Assembly: GCA_004009845.1 (NCBI GenBank)
Contig: RMBW01000006.1
Location: 186,001 to 250,000 of the forward strand
Reading direction: 5' to 3'
Source of the DNA: Davidsoniella eucalypti
Lineage: Eukaryota; Ascomycota; Sordariomycetes; Microascales; Ceratocystidaceae
Length of the DNA stretch: 64,000 bases
The notes below the pieces were generated by a model that was given only the letters and a program-made list of their open reading frames with translations, was not told the origin of the DNA and ran no database searches. A program made the position numbers and the translations under genes. Each line of letters opens with the position of its first letter. Position 1 is the first letter of the stretch. Shown here one piece after another: positions 11,937-21,870 of the stretch.

Positions 11937-14184
11937 ATGACACAGGCCGTGAAACGCGCCTGCGATGCCTGCCATCGGCGCAAGGTCAAGTGTGATGGCT
12001 TGAATCCGTGCCGGAACTGCAATGCCTCGCAGCTCGGTTGTACCTACAATGCCATCCCCCAGAAAAAGGGTCCCAAAGGCTCGCGGGCCAAGGTCATCTC
12101 GGAACTACGCGAGACACAACGCCAAACCACTCTCCTCGCACGCCTTCACTGCCGAATCACAAAACGCCAACCCACCGTCCCACCACCGTCTGGTGCCAGC
12201 CCAGCGCCTGGCTACATCCACGCCGACCTAGTCAAGCAGAGTATTCACTTTTTCTTCACCAAGATGTACGCCACCATGCCAATTCTAGACCACAACGAGG
12301 TGGCGCGCATGTTCAATGATATGGACAAGGATGCCGAGTCATATTCTCTGATTGCCGCTCTGTGTGCCTTTGTGCTCTACCAACCCGGAATGCAGCTGCC
12401 TGGCCTCGATATGTACATGCTAGAGAATGTACCATCCGCCAATTTCCAGGCCTCCGAGTTATTGATGGATGAGGCCATCCGTGTGCGCCGTGGCTACGAC
12501 TACATTAGCGAACCGTCACTAGCTACCATGGTCACATCATATTTCCTTTCCTCATGCCACAAGATCCTTGACCTACGAAAACGCGCCTGGTTCTACCTGC
12601 GGGAAACCGCCACCATGTTCCAAGTTGCCGATATGGGCCGTGAAGAGACCTACGCGCAGTGGAATCAGTCAGAAGCATACCGTCGCCGCTGCCTGTATTG
12701 GCAAGTCTTGGCTACTGAAAGGTAAGAGATATAACGTTCTTGTTTCCCAGTTTATGCATTTGTAATGATGGCTTAGAAGCAATATATCCTAACTTATAAT
12801 TTTACACAGATTACTTGCTTTGCAAGAGCAATATCCGATATCACTTCAACCCTCCATCAGCTCACCCGAGATCACTGATGAAACTGGCTCTGATCTCACA
12901 CTCTTCGCTCACTTGGTCTCTCTAAGCAGACCATTGGAAGATACCATAATCAGCGTATGGAAGAAACTTCTCAATTCTACCGACATGCGCCAAATCAATG
13001 CCTTGCGGCGGCACCTCACCGAGCTTGTGCAATCTCTCGGTCCATCAGATACATCCAGCTTTGCCGATCTCCAGACCATTCAGACATGGCTTGCTAATCT
13101 GTCGTGGGAATTCCAACACACCACCATCCATAGTGCGGGTGGCCAACAGGCGGCGTTCAGTGGCGTGATGGCACAGATCCTGACAGATCTCCCTAGCATT
13201 TTTCCCGACCAGGGAATGGAAATAATGGGCAACGCTGTGCTTGATACCATGATCAACATGGCAATGGCTGCTCTGCCTGCGCTTTCTGTCCGTCCCATTC
13301 CTCGGAATCCTACTATGTCAAACCCCCAGAAGCTTCTACAGACCTTGCTTGAGGCTCTTGCTGCCCTACGCATGGGCAACACTCGCTTCATTCCTTTGGT
13401 TCTGTTCCAGCTGGTTGATGTTTTGGCGTTCCTGTGCGATCCTATGCTCAATGAGATGCCAGATATTATGGCCTCGCTTGATCTCTTCGACGGGTTCGGA
13501 ACAGCTGGTCTGGCTCAGCCTTCAGCGCTAATGTTTGATCAGAAATTCACACTAGGTGAATCATCACAGGTGTCTTCTCAATCATCCCAACCATCTCTCC
13601 AAATGAATACCAACACCAATGTGTCTGTTCCTCAGCCCATGACCTCTCCATTTTCTACTGCTTCGCCAACCTCTATCAGCAGCAGCGGCATGGATATGTC
13701 CCAGGCTAGTCTACAGGACTTCGGACTACCCGATCTTGTCGCCATGCAACAACAACACAACCGTCCCCAGCAACCACCACAGATGCGAATGACGGGACTT
13801 ATGATGGGAGGCCCGCCTCAAGCCTCTGGTTCTCACCAACAACAGTCACAACAACAACCACCATCTCAGCACAGACAACTTCAGGAACCGTCACCCATCC
13901 AGACTTCCTTGGGACCCTCCCAGCAGCCTCCACCACAGCAAAACTTCAAACAAGACCCATCAGTCAATGTAGCCGCAAACCAGTTCCCATTCCTCTCACG
14001 ACGGACGGGCTCCGTTTCATTGGCTAGTACTGGTGCATCGTTTGGCATCCCACAAGCGTCGCCCACTCTAGCGCATGCCATGTCAGACTTCCATATGCAT
14101 CAGCAACAACCTCAAAACCAACAACATTCAGGAAGAGGGCCATCGCCGGTGACCATGGACCCAATTTCTTTTCCTCTAATGTGA
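11937..14184 (+). CDS. Zn(II)2Cys6 fungal transcription factor
   Basis: This is a nuclear DNA-binding regulator, 719 residues, with exons 11937-12721 and 12810-14184. The intron has a GTAAGA donor, a CCTAAC branch site and an ACACAG acceptor, and it restores a continuous frame. Residues 9-35 form the binuclear zinc cluster: cysteines at 9, 12, 19, 25, 28 and 35 in the C-x2-C-x6-C-x5-C-x2-C-x6-C spacing. A basic linker (KKGPKGSRAK) follows. Residues of about 90-450 look like the helical fungal-specific middle homology region, with a conserved intron position inside it. The C-terminal 200 residues are rich in Gln, Pro and Ser, a likely activation region. The linker resembles ascomycete regulators annotated as sucrose/maltose-utilisation type, but I cannot fix the target pathway. 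I chose the ATG at 11937 because it directly precedes the zinc cluster and no upstream in-frame ATG exists. Confidence 0.9.
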
Positions 14185-15287
14185 GGTAAACCATCTCTGA
14201 TGTTCTTTCATTATCATACTACTCTGTTTACATATACCCTCATTCCATTTTTTTCTTCTTCTTTTTATCACCTAGTTATACCTTTTGTATGCATACATAC
14301 GCTCTTGTTTCTCTATCACGCCTTCGCCGATTTTTTCCTATCATTATTTTCTTTCCCTTTTACAACTTTTAAGTGTTGGCCATTTTCATGGCACAAACAA
14401 TGAAAACGGTAGTGCTGGAGTTTCTGGCGTCTTTTTTTCTCCTTTTCTTCTATGTACTTGCCATTTACACTTAAATATATCATTGATGCTGGGTGTTTGC
14501 TTTCTTCTCCAGTGACGAAGGACTTGTCCATCTATCATTTTTGTCTCTTTCCCTACCGGGCTTCATTCTTCTTGTCTAAAATAGTTTCTTGCATCTCTCA
14601 ACTTTCTCATAATTATTATATACTATCAGGCAACAACCGACGTGGCCGCGTTCAAGGCCCAGATTATTTGCCGTATCTATCTGTTGCATATTTTTTACTT
14701 GTCATTTACAAATAATACATAAGAACAATTTTACGTATAATTAAGAATAAAACAAACTCAAAATATCATTGTGACTAGAAAAATACATTGAATGTAGTGT
14801 TGATATCATAACACACAAAGTATATATGTATATGTGTATAGATCAATGGTTACATGTTTCTTCATATATTGAAAACAAGGTTGGATATACAACTAAACTA
14901 TGTAGAACAAAAAGGAACCAAGTTTCAAGACAATTTGAATTAACAATGGAAGAAAAAATATACAAAAGTGCTATATAACAATACATACATACAAAGTGCG
15001 CTTTGGTTGGAATCAAACTAATCAGAAAAACAAAAAATAAAACACAAAAAAAAGTAACAAAGGTATTTATACGACGCCGCGTTACCAGAATATTTCACAG
15101 AAAAAAAAAAAGATCCTCCCCCCGGACTTATATGCCTTGCTTCCTCACCCCTAACTCTTCAATATACAACTGATTCAGTAGATAAGATATCCCTGTAGTC
15201 TTCTTTTTCTCACTAAAAAGAAAAAAAAAAGGTGTAGCTGTAGGATAAACAAATTACATAGAGGTTGATAAATACACGATATTTCCT
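14185..15287. other. Convergent 3' intergenic region
   Basis: This AT-rich DNA lies between the 3' ends of the zinc-cluster gene (+) and the Pex8 candidate (-). It has T-rich runs after the first stop and several AATAAA-like words (for example near 14744), consistent with polyadenylation of both genes. No further gene is visible. Confidence 0.6.
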
Positions 15288-17540
15288 TTATAGATGACTT
15301 CCATCCTTTAATCCTGTGGCCGCACCACTCATCATCGCCCGCGAAGCTCCACTATCAATGTCACCATCTTTGGGAAACAGGTTGTTGTTGCTAATACCAT
15401 TCTTACCTCCATTTCCACTTCCACGGCGTGGTGGGACGATTCTACTGCCACCGTTCGCCCACCATTCGACAGCAACCTGGCTGCGTTGAACATCGAGGCC
15501 ACCGGTCTCTAGTAGCTCCCAGAACTGATCCCAACACCGCTGTTGGGTGTTGTCGCCGGCAACAGTGTGGATGGATTCAGCTATTATGCCCAGCCATTCA
15601 GCCAAACAACGAATGGGCATCACAGTGCATGATTCTATCAATGCCATGATCAGGCCACTCTGTTCGCTGATGGGCCCCTTCGCCGCCTCTTCCGGCTCTA
15701 TCTTGAGTGGTATATGGCCAGTTTCCCGATCAGCAGCACGGGCACGTACTGTTTCGTAGAGCGATTCGGCGAGATTTGGCGCCGCAACGCTTGCTGGGGC
15801 AGGCGGTGAGATAGTCAGTATGAGAGTACGGAAAGCTAGACGGAACTGGCGTGGTGAGACAAGCGCCGGGAAGGCTGCAAGCAGTTGTGATGCGTAGAAT
15901 GGAACAAGTCGTATGGCCAGCGGAGCGTTCTGGGGAGCCGAAAAGACGGCTAGAACGGCCGAGTGAGCGGCTTCGAAGAGATCCTTAAGTAACACAGTTG
16001 GGGTTTCGGAGTAGACAAGATATGGGGTAGCGGGCTCGATGATGATAGGCTCGACGAATTTAGGTGGCAGGCCGAGAGCGAGCTGTTCACCCAGGTTCAG
16101 GTAGAACAGAGTCATCAGGCGGTCGGGCACAGTAACAGCAACCTCAGGTCCCGAGGGGCCAACGGGGGGAATCATTTCCTGTAGAAGAGACACAACCGCC
16201 GGGGCTGAGGGGGAGATGACGTCGATGGCACTTAAGTATGTGAAGCGGTAAATCTCAAACTGGGCGTTGGAGTCGCGCTGAGAGACAAAGAATAGCCTAC
16301 GAAGCACACGCAGCACATCAGACGCGATATTTGGCACCGGGACTGTTCCGCGAAGACGAGCATCTAGCACAACGCGGCGCATAATGGCCTGGCAGATGGC
16401 GGTGATAGCAAATAGGAGCTTCTGGAGAAGAGCACGTAGAACAGGCGCCGTCTGGTTAAAAGTCTCCGGGCTAAAACGTTGGTCCTCTTCAGCCGGTTCG
16501 ACATGTGCCAACGGCACGGTGATCCATATGTTCCACACAATAGATGTGAACGCGACTAGCTGAGACAGACTGTCCAGCACGGCAGCAGGGCTCGACGCGA
16601 ATTTAACGGCAGAAGCAGCTAAGTTGGCCATTGGGCCCAGGTTATAGACTATAGGGGCAACACCGAGCCCCTTGACAGCCTTGAATGACGGCGAATCAGG
16701 GCTCCAGTACAAAGTGCCTCCTTGCGCAGCAGCCGGTGAAGTGGCGCTGATGTCAGCAGCCACGCCGGCTAAAAAAGCACCATCGTCAAACGCCTGGCTT
16801 CCACGTAGAGCGGCAATAGTCAAAGGAAGCAGGGCAGAGCAGTCCAACTGTGCAATCAAATCCATGGGCAGATACGAGTATGAGTAGGTCAGGCCAAGCA
16901 CGAGCGCATCGGCGCCTAATGGGCCATCTTGCAGTGGGCGACGCAGAGCCAGATTGGCAGCCTGCACCAAAGAAACTTGGATTTCGTGGCGCTTCGAGGG
17001 CGACAGCTCACGAGATGGGGATGCATGCATGCGGGTTACGGGTGTAGGCGACGTTACGGCAAAGCCCATCACAAGCCCAGCCTGGACAAGCACGTGCTGC
17101 CAGTAAGTGCTGCGGCCGTCAAGACCAGCTAACACGGCAGTAACCCATACATCGGGGCTAAGCGACCCCGAGTACGCGGGCGGCGGAGCTCCGTGATCCG
17201 CGGCGGGGTCTGACGATGTTGGAGGGGGAGGTGTCTGGGCAGCCGAGCTGGTGCGTACACGGGCAGCAGCGCTGTAGAAGATATTAGACACGTTGAAGGC
17301 AGGCGCCAGTCCGGCGCGCGGCTGGTGCCAGATGGCCGGAGCAGTCAGGATTTTGGCGGTCAGCAGCTCGATATTGCGCGGGTTGGTCAGCGTGGACAGC
17401 AGATGGGCACAGGTGCCGCGGACCGAAACGGCAGTTGCTTCGCTCTGCGGCGTGGCCAGCATCTCCAGGACCTGAGTCAGCAACGCACGCGTGTCGGTCG
17501 ACACGGTCGTCACCGAAGTCGACGTTGTCGCCGTCGTCAT
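15288..17540 (-). CDS. PEX8: Probable peroxin Pex8 (peroxisomal matrix import)
   Basis: This is an intronless gene of 750 residues. The N-terminal block around residues 40-65 (LLSTLTNPRNIELLTAKILT) and a block near the C-terminus (QVAVEWWANGG) resemble what I remember of fungal Pex8 proteins. The length also fits. The protein ends in Ser-His-Leu, a permitted variant of the peroxisomal targeting signal PTS1. Pex8 is an intraperoxisomal peripheral protein that links the docking and RING complexes of the import machinery, and its known members carry PTS1. No transmembrane segment is obvious, and most of the chain looks helical and Ala/Leu-rich. The start is the ATG at 17540, since further upstream the frame has no ATG. 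It is divergently transcribed from the TMEM170-like gene. The identification rests on recalled family features plus the SHL end, so a search is needed. Confidence 0.62.
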   Translation of the reverse strand: MTTATTSTSVTTVSTDTRALLTQVLEMLATPQSEATAVSVRGTCAHLLSTLTNPRNIELLTAKILTAPAIWHQPRAGLAPAFNVSNIFYSAAARVRTSSAAQTPPPPTSSDPAADHGAPPPAYSGSLSPDVWVTAVLAGLDGRSTYWQHVLVQAGLVMGFAVTSPTPVTRMHASPSRELSPSKRHEIQVSLVQAANLALRRPLQDGPLGADALVLGLTYSYSYLPMDLIAQLDCSALLPLTIAALRGSQAFDDGAFLAGVAADISATSPAAAQGGTLYWSPDSPSFKAVKGLGVAPIVYNLGPMANLAASAVKFASSPAAVLDSLSQLVAFTSIVWNIWITVPLAHVEPAEEDQRFSPETFNQTAPVLRALLQKLLFAITAICQAIMRRVVLDARLRGTVPVPNIASDVLRVLRRLFFVSQRDSNAQFEIYRFTYLSAIDVISPSAPAVVSLLQEMIPPVGPSGPEVAVTVPDRLMTLFYLNLGEQLALGLPPKFVEPIIIEPATPYLVYSETPTVLLKDLFEAAHSAVLAVFSAPQNAPLAIRLVPFYASQLLAAFPALVSPRQFRLAFRTLILTISPPAPASVAAPNLAESLYETVRARAADRETGHIPLKIEPEEAAKGPISEQSGLIMALIESCTVMPIRCLAEWLGIIAESIHTVAGDNTQQRCWDQFWELLETGGLDVQRSQVAVEWWANGGSRIVPPRRGSGNGGKNGISNNNLFPKDGDIDSGASRAMMSGAATGLKDGSHL

Positions 17541-18170
17541 GTTGGGCGGCAATTCAATTCGAAGTTGGATCGTACTTAAATTAGGGCGATAATCTGTGGG
17601 TTACAGGGCAAGAGACTGGATCGCGAGGCTGGCGCAGGCCGCATTGCTCGTTGGCAATATAGAAGCGTTAGCTGATGGTGACGGCCAAGATAGAGATAGA
17701 TTCTGATGCTGTATTCGACTCTCCGCGCTGTTTTTATTGCCGTCGCAGCAGATTTGATAAAGTCAGACCGTATTTGTGATGTAATCTAAGAGTTGCAGCC
17801 CTGCTAAAAAGATAAACAAAAAAAACACCCAGTGATAAAACAAAATACTAGGCACAGTATTTACGCCTTGTTTTTTTTTTACGACAACAGCTTCTACTAG
17901 ATCCAGATACTACACACAAGCTGATGCTGGAAGGAGCTCAAAGCGAAGGAACGAGCTATTGGCCGAGGGTTGCTGGCGGCTATGCGCAACCCTAGCCAGT
18001 CTCATACAACCCTAGTATCACTTGTTTACCCGGTGATCTCCCGCGCTTTGTTTGCCGTATAACTTTGTTCCTAGCGCATAGGAACTCCTGCAGCTTCCAT
18101 TTTCCTGAATTGAATGCGAAGCGTCGCTTTTTCTTTGGATATCCAGTCGCCAACTGCTTCCGACTTTGCC
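17541..18170. other. Divergent promoter, Pex8 candidate / TMEM170-like gene
   Basis: These 630 bp separate two genes read away from each other. They contain a homopolymer T run near 17870 and two AACCCTAG octamers (17988-17995, 18008-18015). An in-frame upstream ATG at 18114 could extend the plus-strand gene by 19 residues. Confidence 0.6.
17988..18015 (+). promoter_or_regulatory. Paired telobox-like AACCCTAG motifs
   Basis: Two identical octamers lie 20 bp apart, about 155 bp upstream of the TMEM170-like start. AACCCTA is the complement of the TTAGGG telomere repeat, and motifs of this type bind Myb/telobox factors (Tbf1, Teb1) in fungal promoters. Function here is inferred from pairing and position. 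Confidence 0.4.
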
Positions 18171-18735
18171 ATGGCGTCTCAGGATCTTGCCGGCGCTGCC
18201 TCCCTTGCTTCTGCCTCCTCTTCGTCGACCTTTCACTACCCGCCTCTAGGCTATGAGCGGCCGTCGTTCCCGGCGCTTTCATGGCGAATCGTCGACGACT
18301 CTACAACCAAACATTACAGCTTGTTCTACATGCGCGACATCTGGCTCTTCACTGTCATCTGGACGCTGATTATATTCCTAGTCTTCCATATGGGTGCGGC
18401 ACTGTTGGCCTGGATCATGCATAGAAGCAAACGCACCGCGTGGAAATACATGTGGGCGCTACCATTGGTATATTGCGCCGCTGCTGCTGCCCAGGCAGTC
18501 ATTGCCGGTAGCGTAGTTGGTTTGCTGTAAGTGCTTTTCTGCCCATTGATGCATATAATGTACCCATGGCTGTGGGTCGAGCTAACTGTAGTATCTTTTG
18601 CGTGCCCTATCTAGTCTTGGTGCCATATATAGATCTGCCTACTTCTTAATGTCACCATGGATCCCCTTCATTTGGGGCTGGATTAATGTTCTTGTGGTAC
18701 TCTTATCGTCGTTTTCCATCCAGGGCGGTCTTTGA
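18171..18735 (+). CDS. TMEM170-like small membrane protein
   Basis: The spliced protein is 158 residues (exons 18171-18526 and 18615-18735; GTAAGT donor, CTATCTAG acceptor). After a Ser/Ala-rich N-terminus comes a short segment ending in YMRDIWLFTVIWTLI. Three hydrophobic spans follow, with conserved-looking ends GAIYRSAYF, SPWIPFIWG and a final QGGL. This layout matches the TMEM170 family, small endoplasmic reticulum and nuclear-envelope membrane proteins implicated in ER shape in animals. The fungal role is unknown. I prefer the ATG at 18171 (context GCCATGG) over the in-frame ATG at 18114. The 3' end lies only 88 bp from the stop of the acetyltransferase gene on the other strand. Confidence 0.75.
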
Positions 18736-18823
18736 GACACTCCGATATCATATAAGGACTCATACTACTGATCCTACCCCCATTCCTATTCCTACTCGGC
18801 GCACACCCGAGCGACGACTTCGC

Positions 18824-19627
18824 CTAATCCTCCTGCTTATTTTGCTTAGGCTCATCTAGTCGCCTGACGATACGCGCCGGGTTACCAACCACAACAACCC
18901 TCTCAGGAACATCCTTAGTGACTACACTTCCAGCACCTACCGTGACGCCACGGCCAATGGTAACACCAGGTAGAACGATGCAGTTGCCGCCAAACCAGCA
19001 GTCCTCGCCGATTACAATGGGCGCTCCATTCTCGGGCCCCCGTGTGCCGTTGCGAACGTCAGGATCTAGGGGATGAGAGGCGGCGTAAAACGAACAATTA
19101 GGGCCAACGAGTGTACGTGCGCCAATGGTAATGGGACACGTATCCAGGAGGACAGTGTTGAAGTTCAGGAAGACACCGGCTCCGATTCTAGACCATGTCA
19201 CTCTGTTAGTATGTGATATGCCATGAAAGGTTGAGTTAAGCCGTGTGCGCATTTACTTCACGTTCCATCCATGGTCGATGGACAGAGGTGGCTCACACCA
19301 TGGGTAGTCATCAAACAACTTCTCGTCTTCCTCGGGCGAATCTGCCTGTGGCGGCAGCTCAGTCTCATCCTGAAGAATGCTATATGTACGATATTAGTAT
19401 ACAAGGCCCATTATCAAATAACAGAACGAAGGAAATTAAAAGGAGATGGAAACGTACTCGTTGAGCAGCCGGCTGCGCTCTCTTCTCGTTATCCCTTCGG
19501 CATTGTTGTATCTCTTGCAGACAGCCGCACAGCGGGCTCGACTAGCAATAAGATCCGGCGTGAAAGCGTAGTACATCTCGCCGGCAATCATGCGCCGGCG
19601 ATTCTCGGCGTGATCGATGTTTTCCAT
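18824..19627 (-). CDS. Maltose/galactoside-type O-acetyltransferase
   Basis: The spliced product is 218 residues (exons 19627-19458, 19379-19257, 19187-18824). The second intron has a perfect TACTAAC branch site. The N-terminal Maa domain includes MIAGEMYYAF. The rest is a left-handed beta-helix of hexapeptide repeats, seen in IGAGVFLNFN, ITIGARTLVGP, IVIGEDCWFGGN, VTIGRGVTVGAGSVVTKDVP and the closing VVGNPARIVRRL. The His of the ASHPLDP motif is the expected catalytic base. Such enzymes transfer acetyl from acetyl-CoA to sugar hydroxyls in the cytosol. The natural sugar acceptor in fungi is not established. It is divergent from the Ste14 gene. The splice junctions all restore motifs known in the family, so the model is firm. 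Confidence 0.9.
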
Positions 19628-20756
19628 GGCTAGTGGCGTTGCGGTATCGAAGCAAAGGAAAATAAGAAAGAGTAAAACAAAACGTACATGTGTGATGCAC
19701 AAAAGAGAAGCCGATGTTCTTGTCACGAAATCATCAAGCAGGAATTTATATTTTATATTACACTACTTCTCATTTTTATACAAACACATGCCCCACTGAG
19801 CTTCTAAGCTAAGCTTGCGTGCTTCGTACTCCGGAGAATCGCCGGCTTATTGACAGACTGTTTTTCCGCCAAGTCGCCTGACTGCCGTTTACTACTTTGG
19901 GAAGTAGTTTTGCGGCACAGATCGTGGGGTAATGAATGCCGGGCTCGGGTCATCTTTTCTTGTCTCTTGGAAGCTCACCCATACAATATCGTCTTGATTG
20001 CGTGACCTACTTACTTTTTGACTGTCATGTCCTTACGCGAAAGCCAATTTATTAAATATTCTATGTGCAATGTTGACTAAACAATAAAATGCGAATGAAT
20101 AGTACGTTGCTTTTCTCCTGCTATCAAACCCTATATACCGTGCTATGTAACCCTACATGCGGCTCTAGAGTTGCCCCTTGAATGATTCTAGCTCAAGTCT
20201 GTTCGCCTAAATTAAGCCATCCATTCATTGAGTGGTCAATCATGAAAGGGTTCTTCCCAACAACCGAGAACAACTTTCTTTCACCGTGTGGCAGTTTAGA
20301 CTCTTGTGTCGTTGTCTTGATTCTGGTAAGTCACCAAAACGCATTAGGCTCAATAATGTTGCGCCTCAGAAATTTGTGTCTGGTTTAGTGCTGTTTTTGC
20401 CTCTCCTTTGAATAGGCCAACGGAGAAGAGCTAGGAGCCACCTTTCTCACATGCTTTAGCCTTCTTGTTGCTATTGTTCTCAGGTGGACAATGCTAACAA
20501 ACGCTGATTCAGGAACATTCTAGTACATTGAATATAGGGCGCTATATATCTTTCAGAAGCCTAGGACTTTGAATTACTGAATATTTAAACATGAGCGACG
20601 ACGAGGGTGATGTTAGACCGTGAGTTTCTCTTCCTTTCTTTTCTTTCTATTATTTCGTTTCAAGTTCTGATTATACTTTGTGTAACTGCTCTCGTTTTCT
20701 TGTTCACCAACTGAGACTTGTTTCTGTTGATCTGCCTTATCTACTTCAACTTCATC
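19628..20756. other. Divergent intergenic region with a short upstream open frame
   Basis: This is the promoter region between the acetyltransferase (-) and Ste14 (+). It holds a pair of AACCCTA heptamers (20127-20133, 20149-20155). At 20591 an ATG opens a short frame reading MSDDEGDVRP, followed exactly by a strong GTGAGT donor. The only nearby acceptor (ending 20715) would not join this to the Ste14 frame. It may be a leader intron with an upstream reading frame, or a mini-exon used with another donor. Confidence 0.5.
20127..20155 (+). promoter_or_regulatory. Paired telobox-like AACCCTA motifs
   Basis: Two heptamers lie 22 bp apart in the same orientation within the acetyltransferase/Ste14 intergenic region. 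Their spacing is like that of the pair at 17988. The regulatory role is inferred. Confidence 0.35.
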
Positions 20757-21605
20757 ATGGCCCCCAAAGCTTCTGGCGTTGACGCTGTTTCATCTTCTAC
20801 ATCTTCTTCTCTCCCATCATCGCCTAGTTCCGCATCTGACGCTGATTCCGTCCCTCAACTGACCGATACTAGCCCGCCTATCGAGTTCTGGCCCGGCCGT
20901 TCTCGTTCTCTCAGTGGCATCGCCCTACGCGCCTTCTGCCTCGGCTTTGTGCTTTCACTATCCTTGCTTCTGATTCCACTAGCCGTATATGCTTTACCTG
21001 AGACGTATACTGCGCTATGGCGTATGCCTTTCTTCCTAGCTGCTCTAAGCATCTTCCATTTCCTCGAGTTTTGGACCACGGCGCGCTATAATACTCCGGC
21101 TGCTGATATGTATTCGTTCTTGCTGACGGCTAATTGGCCGCTGTACGCCATTGCGCATGCTTCTGCTTTTGCCGAGTGCTTTGTTTCGAATACTCTGTGG
21201 CCGGAGCGGGGTTGGGGCCCCCAGGCCGATATATCGGGCTATCTATGTATTGCAGGCTTGGGTATCACTCTAGTTGGCCAGGTTGTCCGCTCGTTGGCCA
21301 TGATACAGTGTGGACGCAGCTTCAACCATATTGTACAGAAGAACAGAGCTGCCGAACATCGACTGGTCACTGAGAAGATCTACAGTGTATTCCGCCACCC
21401 ATCGTACTTTGGCTTCTTTTGGTGGGCTGTTGGAACCCAACTTGTTATGGGTAACATCATTTGTCTGGCCGCCTATATTGCGGTACTGTGGAGATTCTTC
21501 TCGTCCCGTATCAAATTTGAAGAGTATCATCTGATCAAGTTTTTCGGCGATGATTATGTCGATTACCGTCGCAGAGTTAAGGTTTGGATTCCTCTTATCC
21601 CCTAG
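20757..21605 (+). CDS. STE14: Protein-S-isoprenylcysteine O-methyltransferase
   Basis: This is an integral ER membrane enzyme of 282 residues. It methylates the C-terminal prenylcysteine of CaaX proteins such as Ras, Rho GTPases and a-type pheromones, using S-adenosylmethionine. After a Ser-rich N-terminus there are about six hydrophobic spans. The C-terminal third carries the family core: AEHRLVTEKIYSVFRHPSYF (Arg-His-Pro at about 213-215), then GFFWWAVGTQL and a conserved FEEYHL followed by DYVDYRRRV near the end. I chose the ATG at 20757. The frame continues upstream without an ATG, and an upstream mini-exon starting at 20591 does not join in frame with its best donor. Confidence 0.93.
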   Translation: MAPKASGVDAVSSSTSSSLPSSPSSASDADSVPQLTDTSPPIEFWPGRSRSLSGIALRAFCLGFVLSLSLLLIPLAVYALPETYTALWRMPFFLAALSIFHFLEFWTTARYNTPAADMYSFLLTANWPLYAIAHASAFAECFVSNTLWPERGWGPQADISGYLCIAGLGITLVGQVVRSLAMIQCGRSFNHIVQKNRAAEHRLVTEKIYSVFRHPSYFGFFWWAVGTQLVMGNIICLAAYIAVLWRFFSSRIKFEEYHLIKFFGDDYVDYRRRVKVWIPLIP

Positions 21606-21870
21606 AGGACCCAACAACTATACTAAGGAGATGCATCCAAATGTAAATGGGGCATAACACGCGCTTGGAAGATTAAGATTGGATATATTCTATGTAGCTA
21701 GATGCTTTACCAAATTCAAAACAAGTACAATGATATGAAACAAAACGAGATGATATGCTATGAAAAGAAACTATAGAATAGGGGGATATGTTTATAACAA
21801 AGGAAAATGGCCCAAGATAGTGACTGCGACCCCGTCTATATATATGGAGTCTGTCGTGTTTTCTTTTTCT

